From Ancistrus triradiatus (Eukaryota; Chordata; Actinopteri; Siluriformes; Loricariidae): a DNA stretch of 64,000 nt. Below the pieces are notes generated by a model. The model ran no database searches. It worked only from the letters and a program-made list of their open reading frames with translations, and was not told the DNA's origin. Below are positions 52,086 to 64,000 of this stretch, piece by piece (position 1 is the stretch's first letter; each line of letters begins with the position of its first letter). The stretch is from positions 505,501-569,500 of the forward strand of contig JAJAGP010000226.1 in assembly GCA_025084515.1 (NCBI GenBank), written 5' to 3'. The position numbers and the translations under genes are program-made.

Positions 52086-54749
52086 TTTATTACACAGGTT
52101 TAATACTACTATTTTGTATTAGTTTTTGATCATTTAAGAAATAGAACACATCACTGGACCATGGTACATTTTGACTGCGCTTAATGAATCCATTCACACA
52201 GGTTCTTGTGAATTATGCTGGGAAATCGGAGTCACTCCCACAGCTGGAGCCTGGAGTTCCTGTTGATAATGAACATGTGTGTCAGGTGTTGTTGTCGTGA
52301 TTGTTTGTATTTTTAGTGTAACTCGTAGATGATGTTAAGTAGGTCTTGGTCTGGTGTGTGTTGTGTAATGGGAATTCTCTCAATATAAGACAGCTGTTGC
52401 TCAGATTTGGGGTGCAGAAAATGAGTATATAAGTATCTATAAGAAAATAAGTATTAAGCAAATAAAGTTCAGACATAGTGAGAGGCCATCGACGGACATC
52501 AAACACTCACATACTGCACATCACGGGGAACTTTCGAGTAGCCAGTCATGAGCCCATTGAGCAGTGAGCTAACCATGAGCTGACCAGATTTGGGGTTTTA
52601 GATCTGTTCTTTTATAGCAGGGGTGAGGGATGTCATCCATAAAGAGTCGGGTATCATTCCAAATAAGAGGAGTGCCTTTTGATAGAACTAAACTGTGCTG
52701 TAATTGAAATGGACACTTGCAGCTACGCCAGACTTTTGCAACTTTAACTTGTTTCTCAATTTGTTAGCTTGAATAAAATCAAAACACTTTTATTGCAGAA
52801 GGCTCTCAAGCCTGAATCCAGATCTCTCTCTCTCTCTCTGATGTTACAGCTAGTGTCACACCCCCGCTACGTCTTTGTGTTTCCACAGCTGTCGCAAACA
52901 GTTGCTTGTGGCCATTTATTTTTCTTTGGCTCTCACTTTCAGTGCCTTGGTGACTACCCCTGGTTCACGGTCACGGACACAGACGCTCCTCAGTCTTCAG
53001 AGACAAATACCAAACTGAAACAATACTCTACTATGGCGTAATAGTTCAGTAAACTGTATTAAGACTATCTATGCGTTTATTCATTAAAATAATCTACAGT
53101 ATGTATAACAAGTTATAATAAATAAATTACATAAAACATGTTTAAATCCTGTAGGATATTTTATACATGTAAAATAAATGCACAGCCAAATTATTCATAA
53201 TATCAAACTATGTAAAATAAGTTACGTACAATAATAATTGGCCTAATTAAGGACATTTTACTCTCAAAATGTTATGCTGAAGTCTTGTGATGAACACGTA
53301 AGCCACAGTGTCATGTGGAGGTGGAGGAAGTCAGGTTTTCCATGCCAACTGTCTAGTCAGTGAAGGAATTAATGATCACAGTTTTATTTACATTTTCTTG
53401 TTCTACCTTAAACACACAGCTCAGGTTACTCAAAGCCGTAGCATCTACCTGAATGTGTTTTTATCTTTCGAGACTGCTTTGTTTACAAAACTTAAGAGGA
53501 AAAAGAGGTTTTGTTTTTGGATTTCGTCCACCCACTAGTTTGGCTGTCACACACCAAGACCAAAGAGAAATGTGTATTATGTAATCCTCTTGTAGTTTAA
53601 ATGCTGCCCAATGAGGCAGCGGCCTTTTAATTAGGACTGCGGTTTGGAATTTTGACATGTACATCATTTAAAATCTAGGCTGCCCAAGGAGGTTTGGTCC
53701 CTTTTTGAGTCTTGGCCCTTGAAGGTTTCTTTCTCATCAATTTTAAGGAGTTGTCACAGGCTTGCCTAATTAGGGCTGTAATGTTAGTAATAAAGCTGCT
53801 TAGAGAAAATGCTTTGGCATCCAAAGTAAAGCGATCTTATTTTGACAAGAACCAATTCACTGGCAAAAGGCAATTATGCTTAGGACAGTTAAAGCAAAAA
53901 AGGACGAGGAAGTCCAGTAGCGAGATGAACACAATCAAAAGAATCATGAACAAACCGGAAAAATCAGATCCCTTGACATCTGCGGACTGAACCAAGGTGG
54001 CAGAATTAGATTGGTTGGGTGTACCAAAATACCATTAGTGTCCATAAACTAAAAAGAACTTCTTGCTGTGAGGGAGGGCTGGCATTTTATTTCGCAGACA
54101 CTCTTAGCCAGAACCACTTACAGAAGTGCTTGTTTTCTTCACTCTAGACATTTCATAATGCTAGAAAAATAGCCTACAGCCTGAAAACAACATTTAAGTT
54201 AAACCTGTTACAAGTTGGTCTGGGTAAAAACAACAGATTACAAGTTCATGCAAGAGTCATGCTAAACAGAGAAGGCCAGAGACTCTGATACTGGAAGAGC
54301 AAGAAGTCAAGTTGAGCCAAGTTTGATGATGAGAGACTGAAGAGGCACCTAAATGGCCTCCATGAGAGGAACACTGAAGACGCTGGATGTTGTACAGGAC
54401 GTATCTTTATGATTGTGTCAGGTTAGCAACATGAGCAAAGAATTCTAGATGGTTATCCAGAACTACCAAGACTTCTTCGCAAAGGATGTGGCAATATCTT
54501 GATGTGGCATCGTGTGTCCAGGAGGTGTCCTGATTTGTGATAGAGGGAATGGATGAATTTAATGGCACCAACTGAAAGGCAACAGGACGTAGGACAGGGC
54601 AGTGGTTAAGACCCTGGACTACTAAATGGAAAGAAATCTTGGCTTTACCAAGCTTCCACTTGTGAAATGCCCTTAACCTGAGGATTGAGGTCTTCAAATG
54701 CCTCAGATAAGCATGTGGTAGCCTGAGAGACTTTCCCCAGTGATGACCT
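52086..54749. other. Intergenic, no gene seen
   Basis: Contains one LINE-tail-like repeat (53678-53820) and a SINE-tail fragment near 54090. 52750-53040 has an open frame with no recognised domain. Confidence 0.6.
53678..53820 (+). repeat. LINE-tail-like repeat
   Basis: 'gcccaaggaggtttggtccc' 'tttttgagtcttggcc' and 'ggcttgcctaattagggctg'; a diverged copy of 4690-4905. Confidence 0.6.
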
Positions 54750-56025
54750 TGTCTGGAACAGCATGCAAAGCCTCAACATGATGCCAAAAAATCAGCACAC
54801 AAACAGCACGTAACATTTGTGACTTATTGGCTTAGCACCATGTTACATAAATGCCCCAATAAACTGCCATTGGAAATAATAGATGTTGAGATAGAGAATG
54901 TAAATTCACAGTATAGCAAACAGGGTGACTCTAAACCTTGCAGGCCAGTAAACAGAAGCCCTGATCTGTTCATTGACGTTTCAGTTCACCAAGAGGCTTC
55001 ATGACTCTCACACAATAACCTCACCCTCCTGTTTGGACACTGTAGCTTGGGAGACTTTCTTTATGCATTGATGATTTGGTGTGGAGCTTCATGTGAAGCC
55101 TCAAAAATGTGCTATCAGCATTTCTGGCATGGTATCAAGTAACATTTACGACTTATTGGCTTAACACCATGTTCCTAGGACGTAAGAGCCCTGATAGACT
55201 GAAGATGACAATTTTCATGACCTGTACTTTATAATGCCATACCAGCACATTCTGGAAAGATGCCTTGAATATGGCACCCTGTCTTTTTGAAGTAATAGAT
55301 TTTTAGACAAATGTTAAATTCCTGTAGAGCAAACAAAGCAACTCTAAATCTCATGGGCCAGTAAACAGAAGGGGTAAAAAGCATCCTCCTGCAAAACCAT
55401 TGATCTGTTTTGACTCAAAGAGGCTTTGTAGGTCTCTGGGAAAACCATATCAGTTGCTACTGTATGGATGGCTGTGGGATGGCTTAGATTGGAGCGTCAT
55501 GTAAGGCTTCAAAATGGTGCCAACAGCAAATCAGCATTTCTGGCATGGTGACACGTAACATTTTTGACTTATTGGCTTACCAATGCGTTCTCAGGGCGTA
55601 AGAACCCCAATAAACTGAAGATGGTAATTTTCAGGACATGTACTTTGGACACCAGAGACTGAGCTGGTGGAAGGTTTGACTGTCATTCTCTCGTTGGAGG
55701 TTAAAGAGGAGATTTTTTACAAAATTATAGAAAACAAATTGACTCTAAACCTTGGGAGCCAGTAAACAGAAGTTGGCAGATATCAACCTCCTCCAAAAGC
55801 ACTGATCTGTCAATAGACACTGAATGATCTGGAGTTCAAAAAGAGGCTTCGTGTGTCTCTTTAAAGAGCTTACTGAGATGATGTTGGAGATCCCTGAGGC
55901 ACCCTCCTTCAAAAGTATTGTTCTGTCCATGATACTGGATGAGCTGCAGTTGACAAAATCATCGTTGTACATATTGCTGCAGACGTTTAGTCAAACCTTC
56001 AATGTCAATCAAAATGTAACGTAAA
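54750..56025 (+). repeat. ~405-bp unit in three diverged tandem copies
   Basis: The block 'actctaaaccttg..ggccagtaaacagaag' recurs at 54927, 55340 and 55741, and 'taacattt..gacttattggctta' at 54811, 55140 and 55556. Other shared blocks are 'ctgatctgt', 'aagaggctt' and 'aataaactgaagatg'. The last copy keeps an open frame on the + strand (55824-56024) and one on the minus (55745-55972). No protein family recognised. Confidence 0.85.
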
Positions 56026-57010
56026 CATTCACATTTTAGCCTTTTCATATTTGCAGTTGCTGCTCAGGATTTGGCCTGTAATGTACAACAACATAAACAC
56101 CAAATATAGTCAAATAGGCCATTTTTATCAGAGGCTGTAATGCCAGTACATGTTGTGTTCATTATATCATGTTATATCTCCCATGATCTGCTTCGGCTTC
56201 GTGCCTTGCTTTCTATTTCTCTGCCAGATCACACACCTCGAGCTCACGCCCGCATAATACACAGATTCCCCGAGATTTGCAGAGGTCATGTCTGGACTTG
56301 TGTACCAACCCATTAAACACACATTCAACCAGGCAAAAGGCTCAAGTGTCTGTTTTGTGACTTTCTTGAGGCTCAAGGCCACAAATCCACGTAGAAGACA
56401 ACAGGTTAGCTTCACCAATCTTGAAGCTGGATTTGCAGCTTCAAAAGAAACAGGGCGTGAAACATGAGCCGAGTTTTATGAATGACATCAAGGAAAAATG
56501 ACATCCTCATCTTAACTGCTTGCGGCAGCGCTGGAACATCCATGAGAGAGGTTTATTGTCATGTTAAAGGGTGAGCGATATACAGTGCACAAGAGCGTAT
56601 GTGAGGAAGAGTCGACCTCGGTCATTAATCACTGCCTCAGACAGGCTGGTGTAAACAGGAATTATTTAGCTTAGACTCCACTGTACTTACAGAAGGGACG
56701 GCTGTGTGTGTACGTGCATCAGTGTTAGGTAACAAAACTGAAAAATAACACTTAAAGAATTTGCTTGAAAAAAAACCTGAAATGAAATACTACTATTAGA
56801 TACCTACAAATAGTGCTGACTAAAATAACAGAAGTAAATTAAGTACAGGCTAGAATGAATGAACCCTGAATGTTTAATGTTGCATTAAGTGTTATAATAT
56901 CTCTTCATAACTTTTAACCCAAAACTGCACTTACTAAAGATAAAACTGAAACCAATACTGAATGTCAGATGTGAATGGAAAATAATCAGCAAGCTTTTGT
57001 GCTTGTTTAG

Positions 57011-57067
<57 letters not shown>

Positions 57068-57900
57068 CCCCACCCAATACTGTACTAAACTTGCAGAAGC
57101 CCTAAGGCTGCCCTTTTTGTACTCTGAAGAACAAGGACAGCTGAGCGTTTCGGCTCTCATTAGGAGACTGTAATTCCTCCACTGACACTATCGCCCCCTG
57201 GTGGACACCGCATCGATTACCGCTAATTCCTTGCTACTTTTCTCTCTTGATCTTCACAGCATGGCGCCTAAACATTACGGTTTGACGTATAGGGCGTCGC
57301 TGTTGAAGGGTTTAAAACACACATTCTTAAACAACACGAAAAAAATATTCATATCTGTCATCAATGCTTAAATTACAGCACTGTAACTGTTCCATTCGAG
57401 TCTTAGCTCGGTGTTGATGCTTAGCTCAACGTTTGCCACTCGTCAAGTAGTGGCGCAGTTTAAGTGGGTGTGTTTTTCCGAGATTTAGTGGGTTTCAAAT
57501 AATTCCATGCGCTTTTCGATGGGATTAAGGTCTAGGCTCTTGGGTGGCACATCTATAAACTAGCCCAACAACTTGGTGAGTCCTGGCGCTGCCTTCCAGC
57601 CGTTTTGCTCTTACATACAGGCATGATTAGCTGTGTCTGAGGGAGGACTGCTGGTAGGTGCATAATCCTCTGGTGCTGCAACTGCAATCCCTGTCACCCA
57701 TGTGATGGACTGGTGTCCCGTCCAGTGGGACCAGTGAGGCTAACCCAGAAAAATGTACTGTGATATTTAATAGTAAAACTGTGAATTGCTTGACAGTTTT
57801 AAGGTTTAAACTTTAACAGTTTGACAATAAAATATTTCACAGTTCTGCTATTTCCGAGAGTAATTTGGCCACTTCATGGTTCTGCTGTGAAATTTCAAGG
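56026..57900. other. Intergenic, no gene seen
   Basis: Holds the GT repeat at 57013 and, near 57500-57545, a short 'gatgggattaaggtctaggc' block that may be the last trace of a Tc1 transposase. Nothing else recognised. Confidence 0.6.
57013..57066. repeat. (GT)n microsatellite
   Basis: About 27 GT units. Confidence 0.97.
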
Positions 57901-58261
57901 TACAGTGGTACTTGAAAGTTTGTGAACCCTTTAGAATTTTCTATATTTCTGCATACATTTGACCTAAAACATCATTAGATTTTCACACAAGTCCTGAAAG
58001 TAGATAAAGAGAACCCAGTTAAACAAATGAGACAAAAAGATTATACTTGGTCATTTATTTACTGAGGAAAATGATCCAATATTACATATTAGTGAGTGCC
58101 AAAAGTATGTGGACCTCTAGGGTTATCAGGTAATTTGAAGGTCAGGTGTTTTCAATCAATGGGATGACAATCTGTGTGAAAATCTGATGATGTTTTAGGT
58201 CATATTTATGCAGGAATAGAGAACATTCTAAAGGGTTCACAATCTTTCAAGCACCACCGTA
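57901..58261. mobile_element. Fold-back Tc1 family 2 derivative (361 bp)
   Basis: Both ends are family 2 termini in opposite orientation: 'tacagtggtacttgaaagtt' ... and ... 'tttcaagcaccaccgta'. The inner sequence is the two subterminal regions ('agtagataaagagaacccag', 'aaatctgatgatgttttagg') without any transposase. Confidence 0.9.
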
Positions 58262-61009
58262 TACCTGTAAACCTAGTTGACTATGAACATGAGAGTTCAC
58301 AGTTGTACTCATGGTCGAACTATAAAGATGACAGTAGAACGATGATCTGTTATGGTTCAATTTTAAACTCAACAGTTTTATCATAACATTTTGCAGGGCA
58401 TTTTTTCCTGGGGAGTGTGAAAAGTGATGACTTCGGCCGGGCGGGTGTTCTTTTTGTTTGTCTGTTTGCTTATATTGCCTGCATTCGCGTGAGGTCGCTA
58501 GCTAGAGTCAATAGTTGTGTTAAAAACAGCTCTAAATCCGCAAACATGCTTTGAAGCTAAGTAGGATTAACTCGAGGTTAAAGGTCTGTGGATTTGTCGG
58601 ATTAGTCAGCGTTGTATGTGGTCATTTCCCAAAAACCCTAAACCACATCAGAGTGGCGGTACGACAGACAGGTCTGTAATATTCGCCATACGAGCAGGTG
58701 CTACCTCGATCATCTTGATCATCACAGAGTTTACTTATCTTTCCCTCTCTGATTTTTTTCTCTTCATAATTATGTGTCAATGTGTAATCATTTAAGTGTA
58801 CACAACCTTTTCGTACTTGTGTATGGGTGTGTCGCTGTGAGACAAACCAGAAATCTGTTTGCTATAATGGAGAAGGTAAATATGAATATGAAATACATAA
58901 GAGCAGGATATTATTTCATATTAAATCAGCTTATTGCCCATTTCTTTTAACTGGCGTACGCATTCTTATCCTTGTGTTGTTGTGAATGTCTCAGAACGTA
59001 ATTGGCTTGCTAATGAGGTTAATACCACAAATGAAGATTTCCCAGTCACGTTTTATATTTCGTTTATTGTCTGTCTTGTTTTACCCATTTTGCTTAATAT
59101 CTTCCATATATGGACAATGCTTCCTGCTCCCATTTACTGCTGACATGGCCATTATTTAGGCTCACCTGTTGCTGGTTGTCTCTGTCTAGTCTATTTAAAC
59201 CCCTCTGTGTTTCAGGTCTGTGCTTGCATGTTTAAACACTGTATAGCCGTTTCTTTGACCACAGTTTGATTTTGATCTGTGTGCATGGATTCTTGATTAT
59301 GGGTTACTCTGTTCTGACTCTGATTATGGCCTTGGATTTTAAGCTAATAACCATGTCTTAATTGCACCCTTGTACCATTCTTATCTCCTGCACCCTATGT
59401 TGAACCTCTGCTTTGTAATGTTTTAGATGTAGATGGCTGTTTTATTTAGCTGCAATTACATAACAAAAATAATATTCGTATCCTAGGTGCAAATACAGTT
59501 TTACGCACTTAATTCGTACACGTTACATAAAACCACCCCGGTTCGTGTCCTGCCTCTGGCGAGGTGAGGTGAGATCTATCAGTTGGACTGTCTTTCCTTT
59601 TTTATTTCTGATGAATTACAATTCAAATTAATGTGTACTTATTACACTCAATGTGTATGGGACATGATGTATGATTGCCCTCTGGTGTTCAAAAAATGCT
59701 ACTGCATCAGATGGTGTAATAAACTGAACGCATGTGACAAGCATGGTAGCCTATGAATATTAAAGAATAAAATCAGATAAAAACGTTTATCCTGAAAGGT
59801 ATTTAAAGGGAGGCTCACAGCTGGTGATGTTGGGAAACACAGTTCCATCGAGCATGTTTGATCCATTTCTCCGGTTACTCGCTATGTGCACTTTGGTATG
59901 TTCTCCTTGGGAGTTTCCTTCATGTACTCATCACCCTCCCAAAATATTTCCAGTATATGCCCAGCAACAGACTGGTACCATATCTAGGCTTATGAAGTGC
60001 CTACTGAAGGTGAATGAATGATTATCAAAACAGATTAAGATAATAAAATCAATGAAGGCACAAATAAAATATACAGTCATCAATTTTAAGGAAAGACTAG
60101 ACACGTGTTTATGTATTTGGCGCTCTGAATGCAAAAGCCCGTGCTCCTTCTGCCTATGACCTTAGTGAAACAGAGGATTACATGGAATATAATATCTTTA
60201 TTGTCATTGCACAAGTACAATGTGATTAAGTTACAATGGTGGCAGTTCATGTAAACAGTAGTGCGCTAAAGCATGAGTTCCTTTATTTGTAGGATTTTGT
60301 AGACAAGCCTATGTTTAAGCCAGATAAATCAGGACTAATACCATGTGGCACTCATTCAACATCTTACTGGATCCTCCATCCTATACATTACGAGTCTGTT
60401 TCACGCAGCAGCTCAACAGAGACCTAGTGGCGTCCTCGGAGATTTATTTACTGCCTCTGATCTCGCTCATCTCGGGCATCTGTGTTTTTGATCCTTCCAT
60501 CTTTCTTTAATACGGCAGTAATTCAGCGACTCTGCTGCTGTAATCTCAGTGCTTTTGTTCATCTTGTAACCATAACAGACTCTGTTGGGGCTTTTAAGAT
60601 GTGTTGAGGTGTGCTGCCGCACCTCTGATACGGTGAATACTTCACTACAAAATACCTAACGGAAGGTGGTTGGGCTGCCCTGGAGTTGGGTGGGGGGTAT
60701 ATACTGGAGCAGTTCACTGGGTGCACTCAAAGGTACACCCTGGATGGGGCAACAATCCATCACAGGGTTCTGTATCTATACCACACCTTCATGTTTCAAG
60801 ACTAGCCTGGGGTTTGAATGCAAGTCCTTACAACTCTTACAACTTAGCCATCTAGATCTAATCAATTCCTGCTAAAGTTGTCCAGGCTCTGCTAGCTGCT
60901 CATCAACTCACCCAGGCCTTGTAAGTGATTCTTTTTCAGACTGTATCACCGTCTCTTAGTTGGCCTCCTCTTTGTCATCATTGTCATCACTGTTGATTTG
61001 GTCTGTGTC
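58262..61009. other. Intergenic, no gene seen
   Basis: AT-rich. Around 60680-60790 a retroposon-tail-like fragment ('gtacaccctggatggggc', 'catcacaggg'). No coding signal. Confidence 0.6.
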
Positions 61010-61190
61010 TGTGTTGGCTTTGCTAAGTGGTTAAAGTTCTGAACTACTAATCAGAAGGTCGTGAGTTTAAATCCCAGCTCTGCCAAGCTGCCATTGTCAG
61101 AACCTTGAGAAAGATCCTTCACCTTCAAATGCTCAGCCAGACTTGGTAAGAGCACCACTTAATTGCTGACTGAAACTCATGGTGATGTAA
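61010..61190 (+). mobile_element. Diverged tRNA-derived SINE
   Basis: 'gctttgctaagtggttaaag', 'cagaaggtcgtgagtttaaa', 'tcccagctctgccaagctgc', with a different body ('tcaccttcaaatgctcagcc'). Confidence 0.8.
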
Positions 61191-61264
61191 GTCAGTCTGG
61201 GTTTACTAATGATATCCAGAACACCTCTTGGACTTTATCCATTGGTTTCATATACAATTGTGAA

Positions 61265-61470
61265 ACTGGGCGGCACGGTGGTGCAGAAGTTACTGCGGTT
61301 GCCTCACAGCTCCAGCGTCACCGGTTCGATCTCGAACTTTGCATGTCCTTCCCATGTCCACGAGGGTTTACTCCGGGTGATCCTGTTTCCTCCCACAGTC
61401 CAAAGACATGCATTAGGTTAACTGATTGTGGTAAATTGTCCTGATTTGAGTATGTATGACTAGTCAAAGT
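61265..61470 (+). mobile_element. DANA-like tRNA SINE
   Basis: 'gggcggcacggtggtgcaga', 'gttgcctcacagctccagcg', 'ccggttcgatctcg', 'tttcctcccacagtccaaag', 'acatgcattaggttaactga', 'ttgtggtaaattgtcctg'. The best copy of this family in the window. Confidence 0.88.
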
Positions 61471-61794
61471 AACCTTGTGTCTGTTGTAAATAGTCACTGA
61501 TGCTGAAAGCGACGTCAAATAAACAAACATCTCTTTTCTGAGATGAGGCTATGGCTTCCAGAATTTTAAACCAGAAAACCCATAACCTGTAAACCAGTTG
61601 TAAAGTCTTCCAGTTCAGACCTCGGTAACATTGCAGCCAGCCAACTGGATTACTGCCGTTATGGCACTGATTCCACATTGCCAGACCTTTTCACCATGAT
61701 TGTTTATCACAGCTTTCTTTGGATGCCAATAAAACAATGTATTCACTTTAGCATTGTCCTCCTTATGTGTATGGATGAAGCAGTCTTGCTCTCA

Positions 61795-62080
61795 TTTGCT
61801 GAGCCTTTAAGACTCTGGACCATTAATCAGAAGGTTGTGAGTTCAAATCATTTGTAATATTTAGCAGACACCCTTATGGAGAACCACATACGACTGATAC
61901 AGCCTTACTCCTTGCAGTCCAAGAATTTGCGGGTTAAGGAGGTGGCAACTTGGCAGTGCTGGACTTTATTTCAATAGTCCTGTACCTCATCTATTCAGCC
62001 ACCACCAAATCCTGGCTCTGCCAATCTGCCACTGTTGGAAGGTTGAGCAGGGTGTTTAACCTTCAGCTGCTCAGGTTATT
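61795..62080 (+). mobile_element. SINE interrupted by a second, oppositely oriented SINE
   Basis: Outer SINE (+): 'attaatcagaaggttgtgag' 'ttcaaatc' up to 61848, resuming at about 61996 with 'aaatcctggctctgccaatc' 'tgccactgttgg'. Inner SINE (minus), 61849-61995: 'atttgtaatatttagcagac' 'acccttatggag' ... 'gcgggttaagg' ... 'cagccacca'. The repeated 'caaatc' on both sides looks like the target duplication. Confidence 0.8.
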
Positions 62081-62084
62081 GGTT

Positions 62085-63065
62085 CTCCACCATTGGGTCG
62101 CTCCCATTCCCTCTCGGAGCTTCAGCTAAAGAGCCTTACATCTTGAATTATCTCCAACTCACAGTAAGTCAATCTCCATCACTCTCTGTGTTTAAAACTT
62201 GCCTTTAAGTCATACTTGTTCACACAGGCCTTGATCCTTAAACCCAAAACCATCAGCCCCAGGTTCAACTAGCCTTCTGGTCTTACTATGGTCTTATGGT
62301 TCTTACTGTTTATTCTGTGGAGAGGCATGGCTGGGCCAGAGCTTACATTGGAATTAAGTCCATTATGTCCATTGCAGTTCATCACACAAGTCTTTAGTTA
62401 TTTAAAACAAACGTTGTCAGTTTATTAGAACCCACCTATGCTGGTTAGGGTCACAGTCAGGGCTACACCCTGAGCACAGGATGCCAGTCCATCACAGGCT
62501 CAGCAGGGGCTGCTGTTAAAAAGCAATTGGATCTTCCCCCTGCCCGGCCTCCCCTCCCTCCCTCAGTCATGGCTAATTGTGCCACTGGGACACAAACAAA
62601 TATACCTATGTGTGTGTTGTGTAAGAGTCTTTCTGGTCATAGTTCAACTCTGAACTGACACACACACGCTTATAGCCACAAGCGTCTTAGGATTAGATTG
62701 CATATTCTCTACTGTAAGATAAGTAATTATTCCACTGGTGACATGATGATTACAGTCACACACAAACACACACACACACACATACACTTTCTCTTTTCTC
62801 CTGAAGCCTGTCATTACAGAACAGAACAGTGTTTGCACAGGAATTTCCCGTTTAACCTCACTCACTCAAAAGTCAATTTTCAGTCAACAAAGGACAAAGA
62901 ACAAAGTCCTGCCTTAAGATATCATTAATGGATGGCAATTACAGAACAGATTACACACAAATGCCTCTTACTGCAATCAAACACGTTTGGTATTTGTTGT
63001 TCCATTCTTTAGTAGCTACAAGGCTAACCTAGCTGTAAGGAAAATTGCGAAAAATACAATTTTGT
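62085..63065. other. Intergenic, no gene seen
   Basis: A retroposon-tail-like piece at 62440-62510 ('cagggctacaccctgagcac') and a CA run at 62757-62785; nothing else. Confidence 0.6.
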
Positions 63066-63740
63066 AATTTCGGACCTCCTACAATCTTCATCATATTTGC
63101 ACAATAGCATCTTGGGAGCAAGAGTAATGTATCAGAGGATTATTGTGACTCCAATTTTTGATGCCGATCGCATTGTTTTTAAATTGAAAATTCGCCTTTA
63201 TTTCTGCAAAATTCAAATCATCATATCTCAGTACTGGAGTATCGAAGTATGATAAAATCTGCACTTCCTGCATCTACTTGGCCTCACAAAGCCATGGTAT
63301 AAATATGGAAAAGATCTGAGGAGGTGACATTTTTTCCTCCTAAAATCAAGTTTTTTGTAATCTCCGGACCTTATGATTTTGGGTGCTATGGAGCGACATG
63401 TTTGACCGATCTTCTTCATATTTGCACTATAGCATCTTGGGAGCAAGAGTAATGCATCAGTTGATTACTGTGATTCTATCATTCTCCAAATTTGAAATGT
63501 GGCATCCAATTTTCAATGTTATTTGCTTTTTATTCTTTAAAATTCAAATTATCATATCTAAGCCATGGAGTATGTTAAATCAATAAAATCTACACTTCCT
63601 ACATCTACATGACCTCGCAAAACCATGGTGCGAATATGGGAGAGATCTGACGAGGTGGCCTAAAAGTTTTTCATGACCTTAAGATTTTGGTGTTTTGGGA
63701 AATTTCGGACCTCGTCCTACCTTCTAGTTGAGATGTTATC
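63066..63740. repeat. ~324-bp unit, two copies and start of a third
   Basis: 'agcatcttgggagcaagagt' recurs at about 63106 and 63430, each preceded by 'catatttgcac.atag' and followed by a common order: 'aaattcaaatcatcatatct', 'aaaatctgcacttcctgcat', 'aaagccatgg', 'atatgg.a.agatctga.gaggtg'. A third start 'ggaaatttcggacctcgtcc' appears at 63699. The repeat may continue beyond the window's last clear match. Confidence 0.85.
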
Positions 63741-64000
63741 CGTGGTAACGCACCCCCTCTCGTGTTCTATTGCTTAAATTGACATTTTAATTTTGGTTCC
63801 ACTCATCGCTGGTCAGTTCTGATTAGAACGCCACAGATATTACAAAAGTGAAGAAAATGCCTAAAAGTCAATTGAACCAATCACTCATTATTTGTGTATT
63901 TATTTGTACTGTCTGGACAAAATCATAAAAAAATATATCTGCACTGCACAAATATCTCTGGAAAAAGGTCATCTGCTAAATCCCATAAATGTGTGAAGGA

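Noticed and set aside
52769..53041. Possible exon with a pyrimidine tract and CAG near 52889
   Set aside because: No partner exon, no recognised domain, and the frame has no clear donor.

Overview
This is vertebrate, almost certainly teleost fish, genomic DNA. The signs are a split gene with GT-AG introns, dense tRNA-derived SINEs whose tails end in the fish-typical 'ctggataagggcgtctgct' motif, several Tc1-like DNA transposons in all states of decay, many (GT)n/(CA)n microsatellites and AT-rich non-coding DNA. The abundance of Tc1 and SINE copies would fit an otophysan fish such as a catfish, but the species is a guess.

The window holds one recognisable host gene: the 3' part of a Jagged/Serrate Notch ligand on the + strand, 5934-37566, which I assign to jag2 (a or b copy not decided). 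I could place 24 consecutive coding exons, corresponding to exons 3 to 26 of vertebrate jagged genes. They have canonical splice sites and join in frame from codon to codon: 3,291 nt, 1,096 residues and a stop. They encode the end of the N-terminal C2-like module, the DSL domain, all 16 EGF repeats, the cysteine-rich region, the juxtamembrane stretch, one membrane helix and a 126-residue cytoplasmic tail. Exons 1 and 2 (signal peptide and MNNL module) are not visible and should lie upstream. JAG2-specific wording, for example in EGF3, EGF4 and EGF10, decides for JAG2 over JAG1.

Layout: 1-5933 is presumed intron 2 (repeat remnants). 5995-15966 is a 10 kb intron 3 carrying a ~180-bp satellite array (8.8-10.2 kb), a deleted Tc1 element and SINEs. 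15967-32435 carries exons 4 to 24. 32436-35154 is intron 24, with an 18-bp minisatellite of about 50 units. 35155-37566 carries the last two exons, separated by an intron made largely of a Tc1 relic and a SINE. 37567 to about 39.25 kb is a likely 3' UTR containing a palindromic element. From there to 64 kb I see no gene, only mobile elements and unusual tandem repeats: a near full-length Tc1 at 42.2-43.8 kb, a SINE-interrupted Tc1 at 47.0-48.7 kb, a 12-bp-type repeat at 51.2-52.1 kb, a ~405-bp triplication at 54.7-56.0 kb, a fold-back Tc1 derivative at 57.9 kb and a ~324-bp repeat at the right edge.

I find no undescribed gene system. The points most worth a second look are a Gln in place of a conserved Phe on the Notch-binding loop of the DSL domain, an intron-19 tandem repeat that copies the exon-20 splice acceptor, splice sites abutting microsatellites and a SINE, and nested insertions for which the window itself supplies empty-site comparisons.
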